The position numbers were made by a program, and so were the translations under genes. Source: Azolla caroliniana (Eukaryota; Polypodiophyta). Taken from it: 64,000 nucleotides of DNA. The DNA lies in the NCBI GenBank assembly GCA_043228905.1, contig JBHGNT010000092.1, forward strand, positions 29,713-93,712. Reading direction: 5' to 3'. This document shows, piece by piece, positions 11,400-23,713 of the stretch. A model generated the notes under the pieces. That model was not told where the DNA came from and did no database searches. It saw only the letters and a list, made by a program, of their open reading frames with translations. Numbering within the stretch: position 1 is the stretch's first letter; each line of letters begins with the position of its first letter.

Positions 11400-13027
11400 G
11401 AAACAAGTGTCTCACATCCTATCTACCAAACCATTTTTCTATATCTTGTATCCAACCAGAACATAAAATTTTGCTCTTTTGCATCTTTTGCGTCTTTTGG
11501 ATCTTTTTACTTGCTTCCCATACAATTCTAGGATTCAATCAATGTGGGGGACTTTTTTGAACCTTAAGCATATATTCAACAACCGTTTCCATGGCCGTGA
11601 TCTCAATGGGAAGTTATCCCGTCTCAAGGAGGAGGGAGTAGGGCGTTTGTTTCTTAACTTGTATAAACTTTGTAAGAAAATATTTTTGGACATTTTCAAA
11701 CTCTTTCCAAGTAGATTTAGGGATGTTACTGCCCCATACTTCCACCCCACAGAGAAGCATCAATGTCACCAAATTGTCGAAAAGGTATTTCTCGAGGACC
11801 CAACATTTAATATTTGCATGATTGCATGTGTTCTCAAGTGCATAGTATGCTCGCTTACCCGCCTCTAAGTGGCGTGTAGCACATTCATTCCATCTATGAT
11901 TGGAAGGAACTTTAAGGCCAAGATATTTGAAGCTTTCCACACAATCAAGTGGCTCATTGTTGTACATAATGCATGGTCTATCTCTTTTTTGGCTCTTCAC
12001 AAGCATAATCTTTGTTTTAGAGCTATTGACACTTAATTTAGTATGCATGCAAATTTTTCCAATGCTTTCATAAGCTTTTGTGCATCTCCTAAATTATTTG
12101 CAAAAAGCATTACATCATCTGCATATAGCAAAAACATAATCACAACATTCCTAATGATAACTTCTTCAACACATTTTTCCTTTGCAAACTTGGTAACCAT
12201 TTCTTCCAATTCATCAATGCATAGACCAAATAGTGTTGGTGAGAGTGGTCATCCTTGCTTAACACTAAAAGTGCTTTTGAAAAAATCTGAAAGTTTATCT
12301 CTCATGCGCACACAACATATAACCTTCTCATAAATTCGGGAAATTGCAAGCATATATTCACTTGGCACCTCAAATTCTTCCATTCGCCTCCAAAGATGCT
12401 TTCTTGAAGTCTACAAAGTAATAATATAAACCTTTACCTCTAAGGCGACTTTCCTCCATTAATACTCGAAGGGTGACAAGGTGATCAATGGTGCTATGGT
12501 GCTTTCGAAAACCAATTTGTCCATAAGCTCTCTTACCATTTTTTTTAGCCCATACACTTATATTTGATTCCATTACACATCCAAATAGTTTTGCCATTAA
12601 TGAGCCAACCATGATGGTTCAATAGTTGTTTACATTATTTATATCTCCACCTTTATGTAAAAGGTTTGATCCAATTTGTAGTCCAATCGAACAACATACC
12701 ATGTTGCAATGCATCATTAAACATATCGCTTATCCATACATGTGCTTCCTTTCTCGTCCATTTGAGCATTTCAACCTTTATACATTGAAGATTGCTTGCC
12801 TTTCGAGAGGTCAATTTCTTAAGTCCTATGCATATATTTTCAATTGTAAAGAAGGGAGACATATGTGAAAGAGAATCATAAGACATCATCTTTTCGGCAA
12901 GAGATAACTCATATAAATTCTTACAATGCATAGAAAAGTCGTGAAGAGTTAAGTCACCATAACTCTCAACACGTTTCCCCTTTAGATTTCCCCAAAATTT
13001 GGCACATGCATGTGCTTTCTCTTGAGT

Positions 13028-13081
<54 letters not shown>

Positions 13082-13171
13082 ACTAGACATCCATTCAATC
13101 AATTGACCATTTGTAACATTCATTCCTAATGGATAGCCCAAGTGTAAAAAAATAAAGCCTTTCTTCATCAT
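11400..13171 (-). pseudogene. Decayed non-LTR retrotransposon reverse transcriptase (LINE-0a)
   Basis: Read on the minus strand, fragments in successive frames give a non-LTR RT in the correct order. First comes a pre-RT region (about 13030-12660, ending FDWTTNWIKPFT). Next are RT blocks near 12612-12400 (GQIGFRKHHSTIDHLVTLRV, then YYYFVDFKKAS), corresponding to the finger and first catalytic-aspartate blocks. Last is the thumb and post-RT region 12048-11535 (NSSKTKIMLV; ESFKYLGLKV; VEVWGSNI; TPYSLLLETG). The TPYxxLLxE motif and compact spacing fit a jockey-like or RTE-like lineage rather than the L1-type copies later in the window. Multiple stops and frameshifts and an expanded GA microsatellite make it a relic. 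No endonuclease part was recognised. Confidence 0.7.
13031..13079 (+). repeat. (GA)n microsatellite
   Basis: About 24 GA units within the 5' part of LINE-0a; on the minus strand it reads as a poly Ser-Leu stretch, which is not real coding sequence. Confidence 0.95.
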
Positions 13172-13229
13172 GAATCCTTCCTATCCTAAACATTCCAAAT
13201 CCCTTTAAGTACATGATATGAGACTAGAC

Positions 13230-15170
13230 TTCCTCCAATTAATATGTATTCAAGAAGCAAATGCAAATTGGTTCCACATGTCTAGTAAGTTGAAGGATAA
13301 GTTTATGTATTGGAAGTCACAATCTTGGCCATTTCATGTACACTTGAAGGTTGTACAATGTATTATGGAACCCATGACATTATATTACTTGCCATTGTTC
13401 CCATGAACAGAGAAGGCTTTGCATTTAGTTTTGCAACCTCTTCAATATTGGTTGTGGAAGAAGAGGGATAAGATGGGAATCACTTGCCAGGTTGCGTGGA
13501 ATCATCTAGCAACCCCTAAGCACTTGGGGGGAATTGGAATATTGAACTTATCTATGCATATGATGGCTTGTAGATTTTCATTATTACAAGACATGTATTC
13601 AAACTCACAACCATGGATATCTATTGTTCAATATTTCATTGAGAACAAGGGTAACACATGGGAGCACAACGATAAAGGCTGCATGGTGGCAATTACTAAA
13701 TGGATGTATTTCACTTAGGATTCCGGTTTCTTCATGTGTTCAACACTTGGTTACCTCATGGCAAGAAGCACTCTTGTTATGTGTATGGAAACCATCATAT
13801 AGTAGAGAACATTGTAATTCTTTGCAAAAAGAGTTACTTGTGTCTTCTCGGTTATTATGTAGGCCAAGAAAGGAGAGATTGCACTCTCAATTTAATTGTT
13901 TGTTTCGTTTGGGGGTTAGGAAAGGAGAGATTGTACTCTCAAAGAGGTGGGAGATATAGTTGAGGCTCCATCTCAAAGGATTTTGGAGTTTGTTGAAACG
14001 CAACAATTATTACGCATCCCACCTAATTATGGGTTTATTTGGCAACAACTACAAAATATTGCATTGATGCAAGGTCCCTTACCACTACAAACAAGAGAAT
14101 AACCATGGGTTGATTGGTATTTACGGGGTCAAACACCATTGAGCATTACAAGTGACTACTAATCTTTTGTACCATTGCTCTATTGAGTCTCTTGGATGGT
14201 TATCATCTAAGGCTAAAGAAGAATAGAAAATACACAAATTTGATCATGGGTGGTGGCAAATCTTACAACGTAGTTGGCATTCTAAATTGTCACTTGTAGC
14301 AAAGGTCTTCATTTGTAGATTTTTGATTGGAGGGTTGCCTTTGGGATTAACTCTAAAGCATCGTGGACTAGCAACGGGTAATTGTTTTTTTTTGCACCGT
14401 TCAAATGGAACATAGTACTCATCGATTTATACAATGTCTGATTGCTTGTCATATTTGAAGTTACATTTATCAAATTTGGCAAGTTTTATCACAGTGTTAT
14501 TTGACACCTAGACAGTGGGTGTTTGCACAATTTACACAGGTTGACCCAAAATCAGAGATGGAGATTGTTTTTCTTTTTCTGAGATATTGGGGATTGCGTC
14601 ATAATTGGTGTTGTCCATAGGCCAAAAATAGAAATTAGTTAAATATAATACGCCGAAAGTAAGGCGAGTAGGTAAGGGAGAATTAGGTAAAACGCCGAGT
14701 TTTGAGCCTCACAGTCAGTTGACCGCTCGACGCTGTATGAAGGAAAAGAAGTATATAAACCGAGGTTTGCGTACCTCGGCAAGGGGGAGAGATATCTAGA
14801 GCCTAGGGAGGTCGGTTCATAGTTATAAGAGCTTTGTAAGGCTACTAGTTGTGGGCCGTGTTCTTTTGTAAACATCGCTAACTATTGTAGTAATACATAT
14901 CTATAGCTCTTGTTGTTTTCATCTATGTGTCGTCGCTTTTAAGGTCTCAACTACGTATACGAACCGAGCTCTATTCCGAGTATGCTCTCCGTGTTCTCCC
15001 CCTAAAGACACCTCCGTGCACCAGTCTTCACGATTACACTTCCCTTCATACCGATAGCTTGTAGGCATATCGAAGGTGTTTCCGGTAGAACGGATAACAA
15101 TTGGAACATGCGCACACTTTTGTATTCGATGGTAGACATGTAGTGAAAGCATATGTACGAAAGTTGAAGG
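13230..15170 (+). pseudogene. Decayed LINE 3' part (LINE-0b), interrupted by a solo LTR
   Basis: In plus-strand frames the sequence resembles the region after the RT domain of plant L1-type LINEs: KLKDKFMYWKSQSWPFHVHL, then KHLGGIGILNLSMHMMACRF, then a zf-RVT-like tail up to FLFLRYWGLRHNW. The reading resumes after the solo LTR at 15105 (NMRTLLYSMVDM). Several frameshifts and stops are present. It is in the opposite orientation to LINE-0a, so these are separate insertions. Confidence 0.6.
14609..15099. mobile_element. Solo LTR (491 bp) with 5-bp target duplication ATTGG
   Basis: Starts TGTTGTCC and ends GGATAACA, i.e. the usual TG...CA with TGTT/AACA terminal inverted bases. It is flanked by identical ATTGG at 14604-14608 and 15100-15104. 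It contains a TATA box (AGTATATAAACCGAGG, about 14751) and a GC-richer U3-like part. The flanking LINE-0b reading frame continues across it. It is best read as the product of LTR-LTR recombination of an LTR retrotransposon; superfamily unknown. Confidence 0.85.
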
Positions 15171-16899
15171 GAGTACGAATGTGACAATTTTCTTTATTGG
15201 AGCAAATGAAAATTCTTTCCATAGTGGAGTGTTCCATCTTGCCTATTTATTGGCAATTCAACATGTATTGGGTAATCATACTCCATTGTCACACACATTG
15301 TAAGTAGTGTTTTTTACATACATTTATCAATATAATTGCGTGTTTTCACCAAAAGAGAGAGAGAGAACATAGAGAATCAACCCCACTTGCCTAAGGGTGA
15401 TGGTTGTATATACCTACAATCTCAAGAGTTGTATTCCTTTGTCATACTCTCCAAAATGACGAACACCCTCCAAGACCTAAATTTTTCCTAGGCTTGGAGG
15501 GTCACACTAATCTTGGCATCCTATATACAACATATATTAACATATATTATATGCCAACTGCTCAAAGATCACCTTGGAGAAAGGAGGTTTCTCATATCCA
15601 TCTCCTCATAACTCCTAGTTGTCCCTCAATGTGATTGCAAGTAGCATTTGCAAGCCATCATCATTACAAATGTGACGAAGATTTTGTTAAAATTTGCATC
15701 TTGTTAGAGGCAAATTTATGAATTTAAAGAAGTTTTTATTAAAATGTACATCTTGTTGTTGCTTGATTGGTTTTAGAGACAAATTGCACTTTGTATTTCG
15801 GATTGAATGTACGAGATTCAGTGAATTTTTAGGTTGATATATCCCATTGTACGGTGATACATCTTTGCCCTTCAATAAGGCTATTTAGTTCCTAAGTCGC
15901 ATTCTTTAGAAATGATTCCATCTCATGCTTCAATGTGCGTTGGTGCATGTTGCCTTGTGTAGAATTTGTAGATTATATCCATTAGGACTTGTAGTGATGT
16001 CAAGATGTTTTGAGATTTGTTGTTGTCTACAAACGTTCCTCTAACTTCAATCTCTTTGTGGCCTTCATTTTGCCTCTTTGCAAAAAACATCTGCAAAAAT
16101 GGTCCTACATGGTTCCACATCTTACCATCGATTGTTGGTACATCTTCCTTTTCCCGAAGACCATATCACTACTTTAGATCATTGCTTAAGCGATTAGATG
16201 CCAAACCTAACACAAGGTCCATATGTACGAAGAATGCATTTCCTTACTTTCAGATCCAACTTTCACCATAGTTTCTTAAGCATATGACCATATGCCTCCT
16301 AAAGAATTGTTTTGCAAGTGACCATAATGTGCATTTGTCTACCCTTGAGCTACCTTCACACCATAGTTGTTAAAAAACACATATTCTATGTAGAATACAT
16401 TTTAATATACTCTAAAGTATTCTACATGAGTTCTAAGTATTCCACATATTTAATAAGTACTTAACATTTCCAAAAAGTAAAATCTAAAATGTAAAAAAAA
16501 TGTAAAATATGCTTAAAAACTAAAATTAAGAAGTATTTAACGTATTCTACATGTATTCTACATTTTAAAAGTATTCTACACATATTCCGTGTATTTTATC
16601 TACATTTATTCTTAGTATTTGAAAAAAAGATGGAGTACTTAGTATGTACGTAGAATATGTGTATTGTATGTTAAGTTACAAGTATTCTATAACAATGCTT
16701 CACCCTTCAATTTTCTTGGAGAGAGATAGATGGCATTGATAGTTATCGACCCCACATTCGTCTAGAATTGAGATTTAGGTTGGCATGTTGAAGCATTGAC
16801 AATTTGACACTATCAACTCCTACATTATACTCCAATTCATATTCCATTCGACCACTAAGAGTACTTGGGGGCAATTAATTCTAAAAGTCGAGGAATTCG
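15171..16899. other. Spacer with no recognised gene; AT-rich repeat at 16370-16680
   Basis: No family recognised. Between about 16370 and 16680 the sequence is very AT-rich and repeats variants of GTATTCTACAT many times, sometimes inverted (AGAATAC), suggesting a degenerate short-period repeat. Minus-strand open frames at 15687-15875 and 15923-16120 have no recognisable domain and may be Copia remnants related to the next feature. Confidence 0.5.
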
Positions 16900-17250
16900 G
16901 TCTTCTCAAAAATCTGGAAACTCAATAGGAAGTTTATTCTCCTTCATTTGTCGAGCTTTCGACATTCACTCATTTCTTCATCTCTAGAACTACTAGCCAC
17001 ATAGTGATGTTTGGGGAAATTTCCATCCTTTCTCTTAAAGGGATATACATGCACTTTTCTAGTGGCATCATCGATGAAGTTCACAACATAGAGCTCTGCA
17101 GTTACGAAACAAATCAACATCAGCCCACACATATCACAATGTACCAAGTACTCTATCGAAGTTTATAGTGGCTTCCACAAGCATAGTGTCGACATTCTTT
17201 CCTTTTAACATAAACACAATGTTTACATCATAGATTGTCCTTCTAATTCT
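16900..17250 (-). pseudogene. Relic Copia integrase fragment
   Basis: On the minus strand the motif VHCDMCGLM followed by YVVNFIDDATRKVHVYPFKRK matches the Copia integrase core (usually VHSDVCGPM ... YFVTFIDDxTRKVWVYxxKxKD), including the first catalytic aspartate. Upstream a CVY-type finger remnant is degraded. No LTRs were found nearby, so it is an isolated fragment. Confidence 0.6.
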
Positions 17251-18179
17251 TAAAATTTTCCCGTGTTTTTAGAAGCATCACCTACAAATGATGATGATTT
17301 ATTTTTATTATTTTCATAAAACCTAAATGAGAATATCCTTGAAATGCATACGAGAGTGGTGATATTTGGCATCAAACATTGACATGACATCATAAGACTA
17401 GGTGGTGCAATTTTTTTAACAAAAAAAAAAAAAACATATCTTTCCATTAGTTTAAAAAAACCATATCAACTACAAAATACAAAATGATGGAAAGGAGATG
17501 ATTATCCTTCCCCAACCCGTCTTGTATAAGACACTAGCTAGCCATGAATCCTTCTTTTGATAGACTTGATTGAACACTTCTTCAATAGTTGAAATATACC
17601 ATGAATTTGCCATATGTTCAAACCAAATCAATCTTCCTCATCATGTTTATATTCAACATCTCCCGATACCACCTTTGGGTCATCACATGCATCCAATATA
17701 CCCCCACATTTACAAATTATGACCAAGCATCCTCTATTTTCCATATTCAACGTAAAACTCAATCAAAGCATTATGGTATAGAGGTCATTTTGTATGTCTT
17801 GATCCATGATTCCAACATGTATAAACATGTCGTCATGTACAACCATGTGATCAACACCCACTTTAAGGGATCTCAGCCCTTTGAATAGTTTATATGCATA
17901 TGATAACCTTCCACATGTTGCCTGCAAATCAACACTGCTTCATGACACCATCCATCACATAAAAAGAAACAGACTTCTTCCGAATGCATACATAAGAGCA
18001 TCCCCCTCCACCTATTTCAATGAATCCATCCATGTTTCAATAACAGCTAACATATCCCCATGTTTCATATCGGTGGAGGAAATACCTAGAGAGGTGGCTG
18101 ATACCTCCAACGTATACAAGAATTAACCATGTAAAATACATTCATCCTTTCACATGTCTTCTTAAAAACCTCTTTCTTT
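17251..18179. other. Spacer, probably containing the 3' tail of LINE-1
   Basis: No gene recognised. Two plus-strand open frames (17589-17888, 17881-18126) lack any domain and lie where the minus-strand LINE-1 should have its 3' UTR. A/T homopolymer runs near 17410-17460 might be its tail, but the end cannot be fixed. Confidence 0.45.
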
Positions 18180-19182
18180 CAAAGGATTACATCTTAATAA
18201 CCCTTGATAGAGTCATACTCTCCTTTTAGTGTATGTACCAAGGTCAACCAAATCTCCTTGATTACCTCCACAACATTCCATTGAATTTGTTGAAATATCC
18301 TTCGACATCTACTAGTCCACAAAACCCACAACGTTATGGAACTAATAGTCTCCCAAACCACCCCATTTTGTATTGAATTACTATGCATACACAACAACAC
18401 TTCCTCAACATATCGACCTCTTGTATGTAATGCAAAGGTAACATTTTCTTGTTCATAATCTTGTATCTTACCCTTAATAGCAGCCCACATCACTGCTCCC
18501 CATTTATATACTCTAGAGCCATATACATCATGCAATAAACGTAATATCCTTTTCCAAAACAATTTAGCCGCCATACATGACCATAATAGGTGATGAAGAG
18601 ACTCCATCTCTAATCCACAAAAATCACACATTTTATCTACATCCTTACAATGCATCCAAACCCTAACAGGAACCGCATAATGAACAATCAGCCATCTAAA
18701 TAAAATCTTTGGAATTTGCATAGCCCATAACCATTTCCAATATGTTGTCATATAAGTAGAATCAACATTATAACTCAACTATGTTGTAGCTGTTATCGGT
18801 CAATGAGGTATCTTACGTCGTAACATCTCCCTTCCCAATCGAACCGAATATTGAAAAAACGGCTTCGGCCTAACATCCCCCCCCAAAATATGAAGAAGGT
18901 AACCACTTCCATTCCCCTAGATCCCATTCCAATTCACATAATGGTTTTTTGCCCACTACCCATAGATCCCCCACCATGGATGAACAACATTAGGATAAGG
19001 GTCTAGGGTCCAAATCTTATCTACCTTGGCTAGAATTCTAATGGCTTTTAATGTAGCCTCAACGAGACATTCATCTTCTAGGGGGATCAACACAATCGTC
19101 CATCTTGTAAAACATCATAACTCAAGAAAGAATCCTTATCTATAAGGCCACAGACTCCAAGTAAAATTTGAAAATTTGAAAA
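18180..19182 (-). pseudogene. LINE-1 segment 4: 3' end with zf-RVT domain
   Basis: The minus-strand frame at 18778-18194 reads WLWAMQIPKILFRWLIVHYA, then the zinc-binding stretch CDFCGLEMESLHHLLWSC. This is the zf-RVT module at the C terminus of plant L1-type ORF2 proteins. Upstream (19182-18780) are degraded parts. Joining across Copia-A (removing one copy of GAAAA) gives a continuous frame: GLFSNFQILLGVCGLIDKDS. This proves it belongs to the same copy as the segment at 25965-28540. Confidence 0.85.
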
Positions 19183-19567
19183 TGTTGAGCAGCAAGTGAG
19201 CCGGTGAGCAAGTGAGCCGGTGAGTTGGGGGCCGGTTAGCCGGATCCATCAGTAACCAGACACCTAGTAGCAGCCTAGACTATTAGGTAGTTAATGTCTC
19301 ATAGTTAGTGTCAGATGCTTGTGTGAGCATTGAAGTACACCGTACTTCTGTCAGTCTATATGGACTTGTATAGAAGTGTTCGCTGAACACATATGATGTA
19401 CAGAGTATTACAGAGAGTTGTTATTGTTCTGAATAGAGTCTTGTGTCTTCACTCTCTCTCTCTCTCTTTGACTCTCCCGCATATTGTGTATATTCAAGCT
19501 CTCCATTAAACCTGCGTATTTTTTGTGTCTTCAGTTTTCTACTTGCTTCCACACGCTATTCTTTACA
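19183..19567 (+). repeat. Copia-A 5' LTR
   Basis: 385 bp, TGTTGAGC ... CTTTACA. Contains a CT tract (about 19450-19472). It is immediately followed by the Met-tRNA primer binding site. Confidence 0.92.
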
Positions 19568-20222
19568 TGGTATCAGAGCGAGAGGGTTGAGAACCTCTGC
19601 AGCCGACATAGCTTGAAAGGAAAACCAACCAAGAAGAACAGGTAAAACTGATGGATAGAGGCATGGCTAGCTCGCTTACGACGGATAAGCTCGACAAAAA
19701 CAACTACGCGTCTTGGTCCTACAAGATGTACCAGTACTTGCTCGGGCACGGTTACTGGAGCTATGTCGACGGAGCAAATGACACAGCACCCAAATCGACA
19801 CACAGAGATTTCCCGGTGTGGGAACAGTCGGCGAGCAGAGTACTGTACTGCTTCGCGTCTTGTGTGGGCGAACAACTCCTAAGCTACATTTGGGATGCAA
19901 AAATGCCGAAAGATGCTTGGGGAAATCTAAAGAAGATTTTCACCGCAAGCACTATAGCCATGAAGCTTCAACTTCGATAGGAGCAGAGAAACCTATGACA
20001 ACGCGACTTGTCGGTGGCAAAGTACACCTCCAAAATCCAGGACATTTACGACTCCTTGGCCTCCATCGATAAGAATATCGAAGAAGCTGATATGGTGCAA
20101 ATCTGTCTCGAAGGTTTGGCGTCAAAGTTCGGAGCGTTCCGAACTGCTGTGTGTACAGGGGAGAATACGCCGTCATTTTTCGACTTACAATCGATGCTCC
20201 TTGTGGAGGAGGACCACGTCGG

Positions 20223-21417
20223 TGTCGTGAAGATTCGTCACTACGCGCGAATCGTGAGGCAGAACCGCCGGGGTTCTGGACCGGAAGGACTCGAAGTTTG
20301 CACTAGCTTTAACGAGAAAGGATTTAAGATAGATTGAAAGAGAGAGATTGAGATAAGATAAAATGCTTAACTTTAGATTGAGAGAGAGATTAAGATCGAA
20401 CTCTTGACTTTAGATTTGAAGAACAAGATTAATACATCAATTGGATAATGAATTTTCTTCTTAATATTAGTTTTAATATAAAGTACAACGCTCTTGATAA
20501 GAATTTAACATTCCCATTTCATCTTTTTCCCCTCCTCTTTTATAGATGCCCTCATGCATTTGAGGGTACAAGACATGCATAAAATGCATGTTTGCCATTT
20601 GGCGCTCATGTATTACATGTAGTGCATGATAACCACGTCACTCATTTTAGCTCTCATGTATGAGAATTTACATGTAAAGTTATAGTGATAAAAATATAAA
20701 CTCTAAAGAAATGGTTTGCCTTAGTGGTAAGCCTATTGACTCTCAACTTGGAGGTGTAAGGTTCAAATCCTTACTTTCCCTCCTTGTGTATATGTATAAA
20801 TATTTATTTATTTATTTATCTATCTAGCCACCGGTCGTCGGTTGCCGGATGTCGATTACCGTCCAGTCGTCGGTTACTGTTCAGACACCGAATGCCGGTT
20901 CCGTCGTCGGATGTCGGTTACCGTCCGGTCGCTGGATGTCGGTTCCATTGTCGAACGCCAGATCTTGGTTATGTTGCCGGTTGCTGGCGGCTCTGTCGCC
21001 GGTCCAGTTTTGGTTGGCCAAAACCCTTTTGCAAGTAGCCAGGCCACACCCATTCATCCAATAGCTTAGTTCAAGTCACCTTGACATCTCTGTGTTCCAC
21101 ACATAGACACAAAGATAATAGCTTTTGCTCTACCTTATATATGGTGAGATCCTTATTTCTTGTCTATGTGGGATATCTTACAACTTTATTTTTCTCTTTG
21201 TCTTTGTAAACTTCCTACCCACATAAGTTGACACTTGGATGTCCGTTTCTTATGTAGTAAAGTGTATCCGAAAGCTCTTCAAGACCTCCATCTTTTTGTA
21301 CTAAGATATTAAACTTACTTAAAATTAGCATCTTCACTATTATTGTTTTATATAAATCACACTCGATTTTGTACGTTTTATGTGATTTTCACACCATTGC
21401 CGAAAATCTTCATGACA
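20223..21417 (+). mobile_element. Inserted TG...CA element, copy 1 (1195 bp), in Copia-A gag
   Basis: Ends are TGTCGTGAAGATT ... AATCTTCATGACA, a 12-13-bp inverted repeat with one mismatch. Flanks are TCGG (20219-20222) and CCGG (21418-21421), consistent with a 4-bp duplication carrying one later change. The gag frame reads through cleanly when it is removed. Copy 2 lies at 23714-24805. It carries a tRNA-like A box/B box pair near 20713-20770 and TA-rich simple sequence. Terminal TG...CA and size fit a solo LTR; the long inverted ends also fit a TIR element. No transposase or retrotransposon coding part was seen. Confidence 0.8.
20710..20775 (+). mobile_element. tRNA-like Pol III promoter segment (SINE-like) in copy 1
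   Basis: TTAGTGGTAAGCC resembles an A box and GGTTCAAATCC is a near-consensus B box about 35 bases downstream, as in plant tRNA-derived SINEs. The same module is in copy 2 (about 24135-24195), so it belongs to the family and was not inserted separately. Confidence 0.6.
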
Positions 21418-21795
21418 CCGGTGTGAAAACAAGTGCACCCACTAACAACCGGATGTTGTACATGGAGGCGGATCGGCCTCGTGCGTGTGGTGGTCGAGGC
21501 GGGTAGGCTTGCAATGGTAGCGGCCGGCAAGTGCAGGACCGAAGGCACGAAAAACGTGCTGACAACAGTTCCAGACCCTCCACGCGTAGGGGGAGTCAAG
21601 GCAGAGCCGGAGGCCGGAAAGCAAAGGCCGACACGGAATGTTGGTACTGTGGTAAAAAGGGCCACAGAGAAAGCGAGTGCTGGCAGAAGCGCGCCGATTC
21701 GGATAGATCCGGATACGACAAGGCCGGTAGAGAGAACTGACAATACTCGCACTACACAGAAGGATCAGGAGGATCCAAAACCGGAAAAGCCGGTA

Positions 21796-23713
21796 AAGGG
21801 CTAGCTTTGGTGATGAAACACGAGGTTAACTCGATGAAGAAGACCACTTCCAAATAGGAGGAAGTGTGGTACGTTGATTCTGGTGTGTCGAATCACATGA
21901 CGAGCCATAAAGAGTGCTTCTCCCTTTTGGAGAAATCGGAACAACTGGGATTCGTCAAAACCGGAGACGACACTCCTCACCCAAGTGGGAGTCCGCGCAT
22001 GAGCTGTATTTTGGACGCACGCCAAATTTGAGACACCTTCGGATATTCGGTAGCATTGCATATGTGCATGTGCCGGAAGAGAAGCAGCGGAAGTTGGATG
22101 CAAAGTCGAAGAAATGCATCCTGGTCGGTTACTCGCATGAGAAAAACGGGTATAAGTGTTATAATCCCTGGACGAAGCCGGTCCGAGTTAGCCGGGATGT
22201 TGAGTTTGATGAGACGACATCATGGTATGCCTTACTGGCTCCGACTTCTGACCCCGACCCGATACCCGAGGATGAGGCTGAACCTGTCCAGATGAAGATG
22301 AAGACCTTGGCACTCTAGAAGAGAGTCCAATCTCATTTCGGTTAAGTGAACCGAATGAGTGGCTGAGTCGGGATGACCAGTCGGATGAGGAACCAACGAG
22401 TAATGGAGACTTTGTCGTGCTCTCCCTACGCAAGGAACCGAGGAGACGGTTCACGCGCAAAGAGAAGGGGAAGACGAAGATGTTGGAATACGAAACCGAC
22501 AACGTTGAGTCGGAATGGAGCGATTCCGACTCCGGAAAAGATGAAGGCGGATCTTCGGGAACGAAGTCCGACCTGGCCAAGAAAGGCCCCAAACCGGATA
22601 ATACCAAGTTACGCCGGTCTTCCCGCCTGAAGAACCCCGTGACGCGGTACGGGTATAATGAGTACATGGCGCATCACTATGCGTACATGACCAGGGTGGC
22701 GGAAGTGCGTGAGCCGGAGAGTTACGCAGAAGCGGCAAAGAACACAAATTGGCGTGCTAATATGGAGGAAGAGATGCGGGCACTTGATGCCAACGACACA
22801 TGGGAGCTAGTTGACCCTTCTCGACACTGTAAACCGATCGGATGTAACTGGGTGTACAAGGTAAAGTACAATGCCGACAATTTGGTTAACCGGTACAAGG
22901 CCCGGTTAGTGGCGAAGGGATACGCGCAGACCCACGGAATCGATTACGACGAGACCTTCGCTCTGGTAGCGAAGATGACGACGGTTCGTGTGGTGCTAGC
23001 AGTTGTTGTGGCAAGGGGGTGGCATCTTCACCAAATGGACTTGAAGAATGCATTTCTTTAAGGCGTACTGGGATCGAGGTGATTCGAACCCCCGACGGCA
23101 TACTGCTCTCACAAAGAAACTATATGTTGACTATCATGTACAAGTTCGGCATGACGGAATGCCGACCGATCTCCACACCCCTGGACCGGAACCAGAAGCT
23201 CCATTCTGACTTTGGACCAGCCTGCGATGAGAAGCGGTTCCGACAAATCGTCGAAAGCCTTATATATTTGACAATCACCTGATTTGACATCAGTTATCTG
23301 GTCGGTGTGATCAGCCAATATATGGAGAAGTCGATCATGGAGCACCTTCTGTGCGCGCATCGAATTTTGCGCTATGTGAGCGGCACGAAGGAATGAGGAC
23401 TGTTATATCGGCATAGTATAATCGAAGAGCTAGTCGGCTACACCGATGCCGACTGGGCCGGTGATGCATCGGATCGCCGATCCACCTCAGGCTATATGTT
23501 TTCCCTTGGTAGCGTGGTTGTTGTGTGGAGCAGCAAAAAGCAGCCAATAGTGGCCCTTTTGAGCACTGAGGCTGAATACCGGGGCACTAACGTTTCCACT
23601 TGTGAAGCCATTTGGCTTCGGCAACTGATGCAAGACCTGCGGATCAAGGTGCCGACCCCGATCCTGATCTACTGCGACAACATAAGCAACATGCAGCTCG
23701 CCAAGAACCCCGT
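21796..23713 (+). pseudogene. Copia-A pol: protease, integrase C-term, RT and RNase H remnants
   Basis: Order as in Copia. The protease motif WYVDSGVSNHMTSHKECF is at about 21869. Then comes a direct jump (deletion) to the integrase C terminus (SAHELYFGRTPNLRHLRIFG, about 21990-22090, then KKCILVGYSHEKNGYKCYNP). A charged linker is next, then the RT N-terminal half ([39 protein letters not shown], to about 23058). After a deletion that removes the YVDD centre come the RT thumb (TECRPISTPLD) and RNase H (YTDADWAGDASDRRSTSGY, STEAEYRG). The frame is cut at AKNPV by the second inserted element (23714) and continues after 24805. Stops and frameshifts throughout; non-functional. Confidence 0.85.

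Larger units (their letters stand above)
19651..21795 (+). pseudogene. Copia-A gag (interrupted)
   Basis: From ATG 19651 the product starts like plant Copia Gag (SSLTTDKLDKNNYASWSYKM, then LLGHGYW, and a UBN2-like middle IQDIYDSLASIDKNIEEADM). It has in-frame stops at 19978-19980 (TAG) and 19996-19998 (TGA), each one C-to-T step from CAG or CGA. After LLVEEDHVGV the frame is cut at 20222 by an inserted element and resumes at about 21422 (KTSAPTNNRMLYMEADRPR), proving the insertion. A CCHC zinc knuckle (CWYCGKKGHRESEC) follows at about 21640-21680. Confidence 0.8.

Noticed and set aside
17589-18126. Two plus-strand open frames of 99 and 81 codons
   Set aside because: They lie opposite the 3' region of the minus-strand LINE-1 and show no domain.
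20710-20775. Possible functional tRNA gene
   Set aside because: A and B boxes are recognisable, but acceptor and anticodon stems do not pair; the same module is in the second inserted copy. It is a SINE-like promoter segment.
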